Origin: Sphaerochaetaceae bacterium
Lineage (GTDB): Bacteria; Spirochaetota; Spirochaetia; Sphaerochaetales; Sphaerochaetaceae
Reading direction: 5' to 3'
DNA: 64,000 nucleotides
NCBI GenBank assembly: GCA_028532915.1
Contig: JAQQAI010000051.1
Coordinates: forward strand, 1 to 64,000
Shown: in pieces, positions 1 to 8,829 of the stretch
Layout: the number at the start of each line of letters is the position of its first letter
Position numbering within the stretch: the first letter of the stretch is position 1
Program-made: the position numbers and the translations under genes
Notes under the pieces: model-generated
Told to the model about the DNA's origin: nothing
The model's database searches: none
Seen by the model: only the letters and a program-made list of their open reading frames with translations

Positions 1-99
1 GATAATCTTGAAGCGTTATTCCTTCAGGAGGGGTTCTCCTATAACCTTCTCCCAGTGACAAACGGAGCTCTGCTATATTTTACTGTGTCTTTATCCTGA
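1..99 (+). CDS. C-terminal end of an unidentified protein (partial)
   Basis: Frame 1 is open from the first base to a TGA at 97-99 and gives 32 residues (ending TNGALLYFTVSLS) with codon use like the neighbouring genes. It is probably the tail of a gene that begins before the window. The remnant is too short to name a family. An imperfect hairpin at about 95-135 (CCTGA pairing with TCAGG, AAAAG with CTTTT) follows the stop and is succeeded by T-rich sequence, so it could be a weak terminator. Confidence 0.45.
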   Translation, partial: DNLEALFLQEGFSYNLLPVTNGALLYFTVSLS

Positions 100-219
100 C
101 AAATCGGAAAAGGACTACCTGCTTTTCGAATCAGGTGTCATCAATAATATCAGTTTTTATCTTTACCCGTCTGTTTTTCTATATTAATCTTAAATGGAAT
201 TACTTCTAGGGGGAAATAT

Positions 220-570
220 ATGCAATACACGTTAGAGATGTTCGAGCAGTTGAGTGATGATGCTCCCGATTCTGATATCGAAAGAACTGCAAGGGATCTG
301 AAACAACATCATTGGGAGCCTTTGCTGCTGCTTCAAGCCCCTGATTTCGTTCACTGGAAGAAACAGGATATGATCGATGAGTTCGTACGTCTTACTCACC
401 TCAAAGAGGATGACGAGACATTCTCTCATCTGAGCCGCGAAGATGATGTTGAAGATATCGTCGAGAAGCAGCTCGGTATGCTCATCTATTATTATGAGAT
501 TCTCTGCGAACTTCGTTCAGGTGATGCCGAGGCCTGGGATCTTGTCCATGAGCTGTACGAGGATGATTAA
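220..570 (+). CDS. Acidic hypothetical protein, 116 aa
   Basis: I do not recognise this protein. It is strongly acidic, with many Asp/Glu residues and the ending ELYEDD, is predicted soluble and mostly helical, and has no signal peptide, cysteine cluster or catalytic motif that I can see. The start is supported by the purine-rich AGGGGGA a few bases before the ATG at 220. Its TAA stop overlaps the stop of the convergent gene at 567-1031 within a TTAA tetramer, so the two genes share their 3' ends. The 120 bases before it hold a possible weak hairpin and no clear promoter. Confidence 0.6.
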   Translation: MQYTLEMFEQLSDDAPDSDIERTARDLKQHHWEPLLLLQAPDFVHWKKQDMIDEFVRLTHLKEDDETFSHLSREDDVEDIVEKQLGMLIYYYEILCELRSGDAEAWDLVHELYEDD

Positions 571-1031
571 TCTTTATCGATTTGACCTACCACGTTTGCA
601 TCGCTGTTCTTCAGAGGAATGATCCGCTTGATGAACGGCTGTACTCCATAGAAGGTTTTCTCGAATTCGCTTTCGCTCTCCTTCAGTGCCGCCTGCCAGG
701 CTGCACCGAAACCGGGTGAATTGATCGTGAGTCGGTCGGCCGCCTGCTGGAATACCTGGAGACGTGCTATCTCTCTTCTTCCTGGTTTCTGAGAGTATGT
801 GCGAAGCGATATTCTCAGATTCTCGTTCTGAGTCTTGAGTTCTTCTACTTCTGCTTTGAGTTTTCCCAGACCGTCAGATTCCAGATCCATCCTGTCTGTC
901 AGCATCCCTTTGAGTTTGTTGATCGCTTCTGTATGTTCTTTCTGCTTCTGAGACTGTTTTGCCAGCTGAATGATCAGCAGGACCAGCATTGGGGTGAACC
1001 CGATTGCCACTCCGATAAGAATGTTCTGCAT
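567..1031 (-). CDS. Membrane-anchored coiled-coil protein, 154 aa
   Basis: The family is unidentified. Residues about 4-22 form one hydrophobic segment (start MQNILIGVAIGFTPMLVLL). A heptad-like charged stretch follows (about 25-80, rich in Lys, Glu and Leu), then a C-terminal region of about 70 residues. This is the layout of a single-pass anchor with a cytoplasmic coiled coil, similar in shape to small YhcB/RmuC-like proteins, although I cannot assign it to either. The Shine-Dalgarno AAGGAG lies about 8 bases from the start codon and overlaps one arm of a perfect inverted repeat at 1042-1070, so expression may be autoregulated or controlled by RNA structure. Confidence 0.6.
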   Translation of the reverse strand: MQNILIGVAIGFTPMLVLLIIQLAKQSQKQKEHTEAINKLKGMLTDRMDLESDGLGKLKAEVEELKTQNENLRISLRTYSQKPGRREIARLQVFQQAADRLTINSPGFGAAWQAALKESESEFEKTFYGVQPFIKRIIPLKNSDANVVGQIDKD

Positions 1032-1041
1032 CTGAAAACTC

Positions 1042-1070
1042 CTTGTACATTTATTTCACAAATGTACAAG
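1042..1070 (-). promoter_or_regulatory. Perfect inverted repeat over the ribosome binding site
   Basis: CTTGTACATTT (1042-1052) and AAATGTACAAG (1060-1070) are exact reverse complements separated by a 7-base loop. The downstream arm for the minus-strand gene 567-1031 includes the start of its Shine-Dalgarno sequence (AAGGAG). It could be a protein operator with a TGTACA core or an RNA hairpin that partly hides the ribosome binding site. It has no T-run on the minus strand, so it is not a typical terminator for the 1113-2342 gene. Confidence 0.55.
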
Positions 1071-1112
1071 AAGTATATCACCACCGTCTACTTCGATTCA
1101 ACCAGACGATGA

Positions 1113-2342
1113 TCAATGCTGTGAAAATCTCTCTATCACAGCATCAACGCTGTTTTCGATCGATGACGGCATCGTGATCCTGTCTTTGAAGACTCCCATG
1201 TCTTTGAAACCGGTTCCGGTGAGAAGAACACATACGTTCACATCATCATTGAATCTTTCTTTGAGCCTGCCGTGATCTTTCACGAATCCTGCCCATGCAC
1301 ATGCTGCCGCAGGTTCCACGAACAGTCCAGCTTCCTTTGCGAGTTCCATTTGGGATTCGAGAATCTGTTCGTCGGTGACAACAGTTGCCCAGCCATCACT
1401 TTCATTGATGTATCTGACAGCCATCCTTCCGTTTGCAGGAGATGAGACGCTGATGGAATCGGCGACGGTTGTAGCTTTTACAGCTGTATACTCACCTGTT
1501 TCCCATGCATGAGCGATCGCGTTCGATTTTTCCGACTGGACACAGACGACTTTCGGTATCCTGTCTGTCAGACCCGCTCTGTACAGGTCGATGAATCCTT
1601 TGACGACTCCGCCGTAAATACACCCGTCACCTGTAGAGACGTACACTATGTCGGGGAGGGTTCTTCCAAGCTGACAGAACAATTCTATCGAAACACTCTT
1701 TTTTCCTTCTACTGTCATCGGATTATAGGCGGTATTGCGATTGATGCCGCCGAAATTATCAGTATAGGCGATCGAGAGAGCGAACGCATCGTCATATGTT
1801 CCTTTTACAGGAACGACCTGGGCTCCGTAGAGGACCGACTGCATGAGTTTGTTAACCGGTGCCGTTTGTGGTACAAAAAGGACGATATCTATACCATAGG
1901 CTGCACCGGCACAGCTCATCGCGGCTCCCGCGTTTCCTGTCGATGCGAGGACGATCTTCTCTTCATTGTGCGATTTCGCCTGACCTATGATCAGCTGAGA
2001 TGCACGATCTTTGAACGATCCTGAGGGGAGAGCACTGTCGCACTTGCATACGACATTCTTCATTCCGTACTTACTCTGAAGCCTGATCGGAGATGCAACA
2101 GGGGTAGGCCCTACAGGAAAGGCATCGTGGTCGGGAACTTCATAGGGGAAAAAGTCGTAAAATGCAAGATCTTCTTTCTCTTTCAGAGCACGAAGATCTT
2201 CCTCATTCAATACTACGACAAGATTTCCTTTGCGCATCTGAGCGGGATCGGTATTTTCCTTCGCACACGAAGGACAGAGGTACATCACCTCATCCGTATA
2301 ATATTCTTTATGGCAATCGTTGCACTCGTAATGGAATCTCAT
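1113..2342 (-). CDS. Threonine-synthase-like PLP enzyme
   Basis: This is a fold-type II pyridoxal-phosphate lyase of 409 residues. An N-terminal zinc ribbon (C7xxC10 and C23xxC26) precedes the catalytic domain. The PLP-binding lysine is K111 in the motif GSFKDR, the phosphate-cradle motif STGNAGAA follows, and the C-terminal LLTGTGFKD is typical of ThrC proteins. The GAGGAG ribosome site lies 5 bases before the ATG. By family it would make threonine from O-phosphohomoserine. Its position beside a second PLP enzyme and the ygfK/ssnA/ygeY/ygeW island instead suggests a role in beta- or alpha,beta-elimination of amino-acid fragments from purine breakdown. That role is inference, and ordinary threonine synthesis remains possible. 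Confidence 0.75.
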   Translation of the reverse strand: MRFHYECNDCHKEYYTDEVMYLCPSCAKENTDPAQMRKGNLVVVLNEEDLRALKEKEDLAFYDFFPYEVPDHDAFPVGPTPVASPIRLQSKYGMKNVVCKCDSALPSGSFKDRASQLIIGQAKSHNEEKIVLASTGNAGAAMSCAGAAYGIDIVLFVPQTAPVNKLMQSVLYGAQVVPVKGTYDDAFALSIAYTDNFGGINRNTAYNPMTVEGKKSVSIELFCQLGRTLPDIVYVSTGDGCIYGGVVKGFIDLYRAGLTDRIPKVVCVQSEKSNAIAHAWETGEYTAVKATTVADSISVSSPANGRMAVRYINESDGWATVVTDEQILESQMELAKEAGLFVEPAAACAWAGFVKDHGRLKERFNDDVNVCVLLTGTGFKDMGVFKDRITMPSSIENSVDAVIERFSQH

Positions 2343-2363
2343 GATATTCTCCTCAAGATAATG

Positions 2364-2393
2364 GTAAAAAACCGGACCTGTTGACGGTCCGGT
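2364..2393 (-). terminator. Intrinsic terminator between the two PLP genes
   Basis: ACCGGACC (2371-2378) pairs with GGTCCGGT (2386-2393) across a 7-base loop. On the minus strand the stem is followed by TTTTTACC. It sits just downstream of the 2425-3897 gene and upstream of the 1113-2342 gene, so it should end or attenuate transcription between them. Confidence 0.75.
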
Positions 2394-2424
2394 TGTCTAA
2401 ATCATCATAATCGGGTCGACATGA

Positions 2425-3897
2425 CTAGATCAGTCCTACCTCTTTATTGAATTCTTCGATCATCACATCGATCTTATCGGCCAGACCGGGAAGCTGCTTC
2501 CAGTAGCTTCTATCATACCACTGAGCATTGATCTCTTCATAGGTCTTGCCCTGCTGTTCTACCCATGTGTAGTATTTCAGGTTGTGAATACGCAGTCGTG
2601 TATAGTAGGTGAGTTCTTCAACATTATCGATACCCTGGTGCAGAAGAGCTGCCGCGTGTACCTTTGCAGCATCCACACTGGTGAATTCACCCTGCTGTTC
2701 GGTCAGTTCAGCGAGTCTGGATGTGTACATCGCCGAAGAGTCTGTCAGAATGGTGAAGACGACATCATCCTCTTCGAGCTCATAGTACTTTGCCATCTTG
2801 ATCGCCATCAGAAGGTTTCCGATTCCGCTGATACCGTAGAGAGAAAGGTCGCTGATCTGCTGATCTGTCAGTCCCTGTGCTTTAAGGTATTCCAGGCCGG
2901 CCTCTTCGTTGAACAGGCGGTAGATATCCATACAGTCCTGATCGTCGATTGCAATGACCATGTCTGTGTTTTTCACATTGTGGATCCATGGAACGTGTTT
3001 GTCACCGATTCCCTCGATCCTGTGTCCGCCGAAACCGTTTCTCGACAGAGTAGGACACTGCAGAGCTTCTCCTGCAACGACCTTGATACCGGGGTAGGTA
3101 TCTTTCAGTTTATCACCTGCAGCCAGTGTTCCGCCGCTTCCGGTTGATGAGGCATACCCTTTCACGTTCTCTGCTTTGATGTTGAGTTTGTTCAGCACCT
3201 CGATCATCGCAGCACCGGTGACGGTGTAGTGCCACAGATAGTTCTCGAACTTGTCGAACTGGTTGAAAATTACGATATTGGTACCTCTTTCGGCATCGAG
3301 TTCATGACATTTGTCGAAGATCTCCTTGACGTTCGATTCGCAGCCCGGGGTAGCTATAACCTCACCTGCGATCGCTTTGAGCCAGTTGAAACGTTCCTGA
3401 CTCATCTCTTCGGGAAGGATGGCTATCGACTGGCAGCCCAAAAGAGCGCTGTTATAGGCTCCGCCGCGGCAGTAGTTACCTGTCGAAGGCCAGACAGCCT
3501 GCTGAGTCACAGCATCAAAGTTACCTGAGACCAGAGCGGGAGCCAGACATGCATAGGTCGCTCCGACTTTATGACCTCCGGTGGGAAACCATTTTCCTAC
3601 AAGAGCAAGGATTCTTGCTTTTGTGCCTGTGATCGCACGCGGTACTTCAATGTAGTTGACTTCACCGAAGGCTCCCCCTTTTTCCACGGAATCGTTCTTC
3701 CAGTTGATCCTGAACAGATTCTCGCTGTGAACATCCCAGAGCCCCATGGTGCTCAAATCATCTTTGATTTTCTTGGGTGTTTTAGATGGATCGACCATCT
3801 GGCTGAATGTCGGTAATACTATACCCTTCTGGCGACACAACTCGATGTTTTTGGCACGAACTTCTTTGTTCACCTCGAGATTTATAAGATTGAACAC
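2425..3897 (-). CDS. PLP-dependent enzyme, cysteine-synthase-like (beta-subunit type)
   Basis: This 490-aa fold-type II PLP protein is longer than CysK (about 310 aa). K110 in GGHKVGA is the likely Schiff-base lysine, and SSTGSGGT forms the phosphate loop. The start is a GTG at 3895-3897 with GGAGGT six bases upstream. It belongs to the uncharacterised pyridoxal-phosphate 'subunit beta' group (COG0031-like). My recollection is that this group often sits beside ygeY/ygfK genes. It is divergent from ygfK and shares its control region, which suggests co-regulation. It may replace E. coli YgeX (diaminopropionate ammonia-lyase), to which I see no clear sequence likeness. Substrate unknown. Confidence 0.75.
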   Translation of the reverse strand: MFNLINLEVNKEVRAKNIELCRQKGIVLPTFSQMVDPSKTPKKIKDDLSTMGLWDVHSENLFRINWKNDSVEKGGAFGEVNYIEVPRAITGTKARILALVGKWFPTGGHKVGATYACLAPALVSGNFDAVTQQAVWPSTGNYCRGGAYNSALLGCQSIAILPEEMSQERFNWLKAIAGEVIATPGCESNVKEIFDKCHELDAERGTNIVIFNQFDKFENYLWHYTVTGAAMIEVLNKLNIKAENVKGYASSTGSGGTLAAGDKLKDTYPGIKVVAGEALQCPTLSRNGFGGHRIEGIGDKHVPWIHNVKNTDMVIAIDDQDCMDIYRLFNEEAGLEYLKAQGLTDQQISDLSLYGISGIGNLLMAIKMAKYYELEEDDVVFTILTDSSAMYTSRLAELTEQQGEFTSVDAAKVHAAALLHQGIDNVEELTYYTRLRIHNLKYYTWVEQQGKTYEEINAQWYDRSYWKQLPGLADKIDVMIEEFNKEVGLI

Positions 3898-4087
3898 TAT
3901 GATACCTCCATGGTTCCTCTGATATTTGGTCTGGAAACTTTAGCACGATCGAAAATTCAGTGCAAATAAAAGTTGTTTATTATGCATTCACTCGAAAAGG
4001 GTGCTTTAAATTGCGCAAACCGTAATTCTTAACATGTTTTTGATGACATGGGAAATAATATCACGAAAGATAAGATAATGCAATAAT

Positions 4088-4102
4088 GTTGCAATGTGTT
4101 GC
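4088..4102 (+). promoter_or_regulatory. GTTGC direct-repeat box upstream of ygfK
   Basis: GTTGC occurs at 4088-4092 and again at 4098-4102, exactly one helical turn (10 bases) apart. It ends nine bases before the -35 hexamer of the ygfK promoter. The same pair, in inverted orientation, precedes the ygeW promoter at 18836-18850 and ends eight bases before that -35. Position and sharing fit an activator binding site. Confidence 0.5.
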
Positions 4103-4111
4103 AAAAAACAA

Positions 4112-4139
4112 TTGACTTATATTGATTCTTCTTTACAAT
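4112..4139 (+). promoter_or_regulatory. Promoter of the ygfK operon
   Basis: TTGACT (4112-4117) and TACAAT (4134-4139) are separated by 16 bases and lie about 60 bases before the ygfK start codon. The short spacer and imperfect -10 suit a promoter that needs an activator. Confidence 0.55.
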
Positions 4140-4196
4140 AGACGGTAGAGAAGAAGATACGTCTTCTTTTCATTATATAGATAAGGAGAAGCCGCT

Positions 4197-7100
4197 GTGG
4201 GTGACATAATGAGACCTGTTCCTTTTGAGGAACTGATTGAGAGAATATTCAGCGAATATCGTCAGCAGAACTCAATATTTTCCATACACGAAGACCAGTT
4301 CTACAAAGGTGATCGTTCAAAAGGGATCGAAGTGTTCGGACAATATTGCGAAACTCCTCTCGGGCCGGCTGCCGGTCCTCACACACAACTAGCTCAGAAC
4401 ATCATTTCGAGTTTTCTTGTCGGAGGACGATTCATAGAACTGAAGACGGTTCAGCAGCTCGATACGCTCGAGGTCGAAAAACCGTGCATCGATGTGCGTG
4501 ATGAAGGATACAACGTGGAATGGTCCACCGAATTCACACTTCCGAAGGCTCATGACGAATATGTGAAAGCCTATATCATAGTCCATCTTCTTGATGCTCT
4601 GATGCATGACGGGGAATATTCAGGTCCGTCTTTCATCTTCAATATGAGTATCGGCTACGATCTTGAAGGAATAAAGACGGAAAAGATGCAGCAGTTCATC
4701 GATTCGATGATCGATGCAAGAAAATCTCCGGTATTCGGCCACTACATTGAATCACTGCAAAAGCTCATCGATGATCAGAGCTTTCTTGAAGGCACTCCAT
4801 GGGAAGGGGCTGCCGATAAGCTCTCTTCTCTTCCTTCCAGGATCTCAGCATCGATAAGTCCTTCGATCACCCTCAGTACGATGCATGGATGTCCTCCTGC
4901 GGAGATCGAGGCCATCTGCTCCTATATATTAAAAGAGAAAAAACTGAACACATTCGTGAAGCTTAATCCCACATTGCTCGGATATGAGAAAGTGCGGGAG
5001 ATTCTCGATTCTCTCGGGTATCAGTATCTTCATCTCAGCAGAGAATCGTTCGACCATGATCTGCAGTATCCCGATGCTGTAGCGATGCTTAAGAGACTTG
5101 TCGCTCTGGCTAAAGAAAACAACCTGGGGTTCGGTGTGAAGCTTACGAACACACTGGGCTCGATCAATGACCAGGAAGTTCTTCCCGGCAGTGAGATGTA
5201 TATGTCGGGGCGGACGCTTCTGCCCATCAGTACCACAGTCGCCGCTCTCCTCTCAAGAGAATTCGGCGGGGAGCTTCCGATAAGTTACAGCGGCGGGGCG
5301 AATGCACTTTCGGTTCTCGACATCTTCGAGACCGGCATCCGGCCTATCACACTGGCGACCGATCTTCTCAAACCGGGCGGATATACCCGGCTGAAACAGA
5401 TGGTGGAGATCCTCGAGAAAGATGGTGAAAGCTGGGATATGCAAACCATCGATGTCGAACGTCTCGAAAGCCTCGCTGATGACAGTCTGGGCAGAAAGGA
5501 GCTTCAGAAAGACTACCGCGGTGATGATACCGCATCGGTTGTGACCGAACTTCCTCTTACAGATTGTTATGTGGCACCCTGTGTCGCAGCCTGCCCCATT
5601 CATCAGGCTATTCCTGATTATGTGCAGCTTGTAGGTGAAGGAAGGTATGCGGATGCTCTTGAAGTGATCTATGATTCGAATGCTCTTCCCAATCTCACCG
5701 GCTATATCTGTGACCATCAGTGTCAGTATCACTGCACCCGTCTCGATTATGAAGGAACAGTGCAGATCAGAGAGATGAAGAAGATCGCTGCCGAAAACGG
5801 CTTTGCGGAATATATCAAGCGGTGGGAGAAACCCGAGAAAGCTGATGTGAGAGCGGCTGTCATCGGTGCGGGTCCTGCAGGCCTGTCGGCTGCCTATTTC
5901 CTTGCGAGAAGCGGATTCGATGTGACTGTATTCGAACGGGAGGAAAATGCCGGCGGTGTCACCCGTTATGTGATCCCCGATTTCAGATTTCCTGAAACCG
6001 CTTTGCAATCTGATATAGATTTCATCAGACAGCACGGTGTCGAGTTCGTATTCGGTGCCGATCAGAAAAAGCTGACGGTGGAAGCTCTTAAAGCTGACGG
6101 TTTTTCGTATCTCTATTATGCGATAGGAGCCGAGATCGACAATGATATTCCGTTGAAGGGGGATCGATCAAAGGTCATTCCTTCTTTAGAATTCCTCAAT
6201 GCATACAGAAGAAAGGAAACTCTTTCGATCGGAAAACATGTATGTGTTGTCGGAGGCGGTAATACCGCCATGGACAGCGCCCGTTCGGCAATCCGGCTTG
6301 ACGGTGTCGAATCGGTCAGTGTCCTTTACAGAAGAACGAAAGAACAGATGCCGGCGGATCTGGAAGAATATGAGAATGCGATAAAAGACGGTGTGAAATT
6401 CATCTTCCTTGCAAATCCGCAGGAGTTCAAAGAAGACGGAACACTGATGTGCCGGAAGATGGAACTCGGCGATAAGGATGCGAGCGGAAGACGAAGGCCG
6501 GTTCCTACGGATGAGACGTTCGATATTGCCGCTGATAACCTCATCACCGCAATCGGTGAGAAAGTCGATGGTGAGAAACTGAGCTGGTTCGGAGTTCCTG
6601 TAGATGAAAAGGGGTGGGCGATCGTCGATGATCAGACTCTCGAGAGTGAGACTGAGAATGTGTTCATCATAGGAGATGCTCAAAGCGGCCCCTCCACGGT
6701 GGTAAGATGTATCGCCAGTGCGAGAAAAGCCGTAGAGAGTTCCATCGACAAGGTCCTTTCACAGTATGTTATCAATGAAGATGTTGAAGAACATCACTGC
6801 GACTGCAACCATGATGACGAAGATCATGAATGTCACTGTCACGATCATGACGAGGACGATGAGGAAGAATTGAGTGAACAGGAGATAGAGGAACTCATTG
6901 CGGATGAAGATGCTTTCTTCTCTACCATCAGATCCAAAAAGAGCCGCATATCGCGATCGATATCACCATCACCTTCCATCGAGGCTTTTGCTACCAGAGA
7001 GGCCACCAGATGTCTCGAATGCTCTTATATCTGCAACAAGTGTGTCGATGTCTGTCCGAACCGGGCAAATATCGCCATCGATATGAGAGAACGAAACGAT

Positions 7101-7424
7101 CTGTATGCCAACCCGTTCCAGATCGTCCATCTTGATGCTTTCTGTAACGAATGCGGAAACTGCAAAACCTTCTGTCCTCATCAGGGTGCTCCCTATCTCG
7201 ACAAGCTCACTCTGTTCAGTCTCGATCAGGATTTCGAGAACTCGAAGAATAACGGTTTCTTCGTTGAAGGAGAGAGTGTGAGAGTAAGGCTGGACGGTTC
7301 GGTCAGCACACTGATGATTCAGAGTGACGGATCGCTCAGCGGGGGGATCCCTGAAGAGATCTCGGCAATCATCGAGAAGATCATCATAGATCATTCCTAT
7401 CTGTTGGGAACCGTAGAGCTGTAG
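4197..7424 (+). CDS. ygfK: YgfK-type Fe-S flavoprotein (putative selenate reductase subunit family)
   Basis: This 1075-aa redox protein is close in layout to E. coli YgfK (about 1030 aa). Residues 1-440 are a dihydroorotate-dehydrogenase-like barrel and 450-545 a GltD-type Fe-S domain with many cysteines. An FAD Rossmann motif lies at 553-566 (AVIGAGPAGL), an NAD(P)H motif at 684-694 (VVGGGNTAMD), and two ferredoxin clusters at about 939-954 and 983-994. The family is named for selenate reduction, but the cluster is tied to anaerobic urate/purine breakdown, where a reductive step on the purine is plausible. Residues 861-905 are a His/Cys/Asp/Glu-rich insert that I do not recall in the E. coli protein. 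The GTG start (MGDIMRP) is supported by AAGGAG 8 bases upstream and matches the E. coli N-terminus. First gene of the operon. Confidence 0.92.
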   Translation: MGDIMRPVPFEELIERIFSEYRQQNSIFSIHEDQFYKGDRSKGIEVFGQYCETPLGPAAGPHTQLAQNIISSFLVGGRFIELKTVQQLDTLEVEKPCIDVRDEGYNVEWSTEFTLPKAHDEYVKAYIIVHLLDALMHDGEYSGPSFIFNMSIGYDLEGIKTEKMQQFIDSMIDARKSPVFGHYIESLQKLIDDQSFLEGTPWEGAADKLSSLPSRISASISPSITLSTMHGCPPAEIEAICSYILKEKKLNTFVKLNPTLLGYEKVREILDSLGYQYLHLSRESFDHDLQYPDAVAMLKRLVALAKENNLGFGVKLTNTLGSINDQEVLPGSEMYMSGRTLLPISTTVAALLSREFGGELPISYSGGANALSVLDIFETGIRPITLATDLLKPGGYTRLKQMVEILEKDGESWDMQTIDVERLESLADDSLGRKELQKDYRGDDTASVVTELPLTDCYVAPCVAACPIHQAIPDYVQLVGEGRYADALEVIYDSNALPNLTGYICDHQCQYHCTRLDYEGTVQIREMKKIAAENGFAEYIKRWEKPEKADVRAAVIGAGPAGLSAAYFLARSGFDVTVFEREENAGGVTRYVIPDFRFPETALQSDIDFIRQHGVEFVFGADQKKLTVEALKADGFSYLYYAIGAEIDNDIPLKGDRSKVIPSLEFLNAYRRKETLSIGKHVCVVGGGNTAMDSARSAIRLDGVESVSVLYRRTKEQMPADLEEYENAIKDGVKFIFLANPQEFKEDGTLMCRKMELGDKDASGRRRPVPTDETFDIAADNLITAIGEKVDGEKLSWFGVPVDEKGWAIVDDQTLESETENVFIIGDAQSGPSTVVRCIASARKAVESSIDKVLSQYVINEDVEEHHCDCNHDDEDHECHCHDHDEDDEEELSEQEIEELIADEDAFFSTIRSKKSRISRSISPSPSIEAFATREATRCLECSYICNKCVDVCPNRANIAIDMRERNDLYANPFQIVHLDAFCNECGNCKTFCPHQGAPYLDKLTLFSLDQDFENSKNNGFFVEGESVRVRLDGSVSTLMIQSDGSLSGGIPEEISAIIEKIIIDHSYLLGTVEL

Positions 7425-7433
7425 GAGATAATT

Positions 7434-8774
7434 ATGGAAATCAAGATCTTGAAGAACGGGACGGTCGTACAGACGACTGCCCCCTATGAGGTGACAGAAC
7501 ATGTCGATGTCGTGATCAAAGACGACGTGATCGCCGAAGTAGGAAAGAATCTCTCAGAAAAATACCCTTTAGCGACTGTCTATGATGTCGAAGGAAAACT
7601 CGTGATGCCCGGTATGGTCTGTTCCCATCATCATTACTATTCGGGACTTTCGAGAGGTATGCTCGTATCTTCGGGGCCTCAGACCGATTTCATTCAGATC
7701 CTCAAAGAGTGGTGGTGGAGAGTCGACAGAGCTCTTGATGAAGAGTCTGTCTATTATTCCTCTCTCATCTGTTCTCTTGATGCGATCGCTGCCGGAACGA
7801 CCTCCTGTATCGACCATCATGCATCACCTTCTTTCATCGAAGGTTCTTTATCCACTATCGCTAAAGGGATGAAAGAGGTCGGGATAAGAGGTGCTACATG
7901 CTATGAGATGACCAACCGCAACAAAGGTGCCGCCGAGCTGAAAGAGGGCGCGGCTGAGAATATCCGGTTTGCCGAAAGTGTTGATGAAGAGAGAAAAGAG
8001 GGAAAGAAACCGCTGGTAGAAGCTATGATCGGCGGTCATGCACCTTTCACAATCGATAACAATGGACTGCAGCTGATGAAAGATGCCGCAGACCGTACGA
8101 ACCGGGGTATCCATCTTCACGTTGCCGAAGATGTGTATGATGTTACCTATTCGCACCACCACTATCATCAGGATATCATCGATCGTCTCGATTCATTCGG
8201 TCTGCTCAACGAGAAGAGCCTACTGGTTCACGGTCTGTATCTGAATGATAAAGAGATCGCGACCCTCAATGAACGCAAGGCCTTTCTTGCCCACAATCCC
8301 CGTTCGAATATGAACAATCATGTCGGATATTTCTCGAAACTCCAGGATGTCGAAAAGCTGGTACTGGGAACCGACGGATGCGGCGGAAACATGTTCGAAG
8401 AGATCAAACTCGCATTCTTCAAACATAGAGACAACGGCGGTTCATGGTGGCCGAACGATTTCTCTCAGGTCCTTACCCGGGGGAATCGGCTTCTCGAAAG
8501 TATGTTCAACGAGAACTTCGGCGTCATCGCACCCGGTTACAAAGCAGATATCACGATCATCGACTACAACAGTCCCACCCCCTTCGTGAATGATAACGTT
8601 GCAACTCATATCGTCTGGGGAATGAGCAGCAACAGTGTCAGTTCGGTAATGGTGGACGGGAACATGATCATGCACGAACGCCGGTTCGACCTGGATGTCG
8701 AAAGAATCTATGCCAAAGCCGCCGAAGCAGCGAAGAAAGTCTGGAACAAAGTAGATACATTATCTGCTCATTGA
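7434..8774 (+). CDS. ssnA: SsnA-type aminohydrolase
   Basis: This is a metal-dependent amidohydrolase of 446 aa, the length of E. coli SsnA. Zinc ligands are visible as the N-terminal His motif (SHHHYYSGLSRG), HLHVAE in the middle and the aspartate in GTDGCGGN. Family members deaminate or hydrolyse cyclic C-N bonds; the SsnA substrate is not firmly known, but in this cluster it should act on a purine-derived ring. It begins 9 bases after ygfK with a good TAGGAG site, so the two are co-transcribed, as in E. coli. It is distinct from the second amidohydrolase at 13683-15062. Confidence 0.9.
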   Translation: MEIKILKNGTVVQTTAPYEVTEHVDVVIKDDVIAEVGKNLSEKYPLATVYDVEGKLVMPGMVCSHHHYYSGLSRGMLVSSGPQTDFIQILKEWWWRVDRALDEESVYYSSLICSLDAIAAGTTSCIDHHASPSFIEGSLSTIAKGMKEVGIRGATCYEMTNRNKGAAELKEGAAENIRFAESVDEERKEGKKPLVEAMIGGHAPFTIDNNGLQLMKDAADRTNRGIHLHVAEDVYDVTYSHHHYHQDIIDRLDSFGLLNEKSLLVHGLYLNDKEIATLNERKAFLAHNPRSNMNNHVGYFSKLQDVEKLVLGTDGCGGNMFEEIKLAFFKHRDNGGSWWPNDFSQVLTRGNRLLESMFNENFGVIAPGYKADITIIDYNSPTPFVNDNVATHIVWGMSSNSVSSVMVDGNMIMHERRFDLDVERIYAKAAEAAKKVWNKVDTLSAH

Positions 8775-8829
8775 TTTGAAAACAGAATCATCTATCGGGA
8801 TGAAATGAAATGTTATGTTAGGAGTAAAT

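Larger units (their letters stand above)
3898..4196. other. Divergent control region of the purine island
   Basis: This 299-base AT-rich gap separates the minus-strand PLP gene from ygfK. It contains a TTGCGCAA palindrome (4011-4018), the direct repeat GTTGC-N5-GTTGC (4088-4102) and a sigma70-like promoter for ygfK (4112-4139). On the minus strand TTGCAC (3960-3965) and TAAAGT (3937-3942), 17 bases apart, may serve as a weak promoter for the PLP gene. I see no small ORF or structured RNA here. Confidence 0.6.

Noticed and set aside
5253-6035. 260-codon minus-strand reading frame inside ygfK
   Set aside because: It lies wholly within a gene with strong homology motifs on the other strand and encodes no recognisable protein; it is an antisense shadow.
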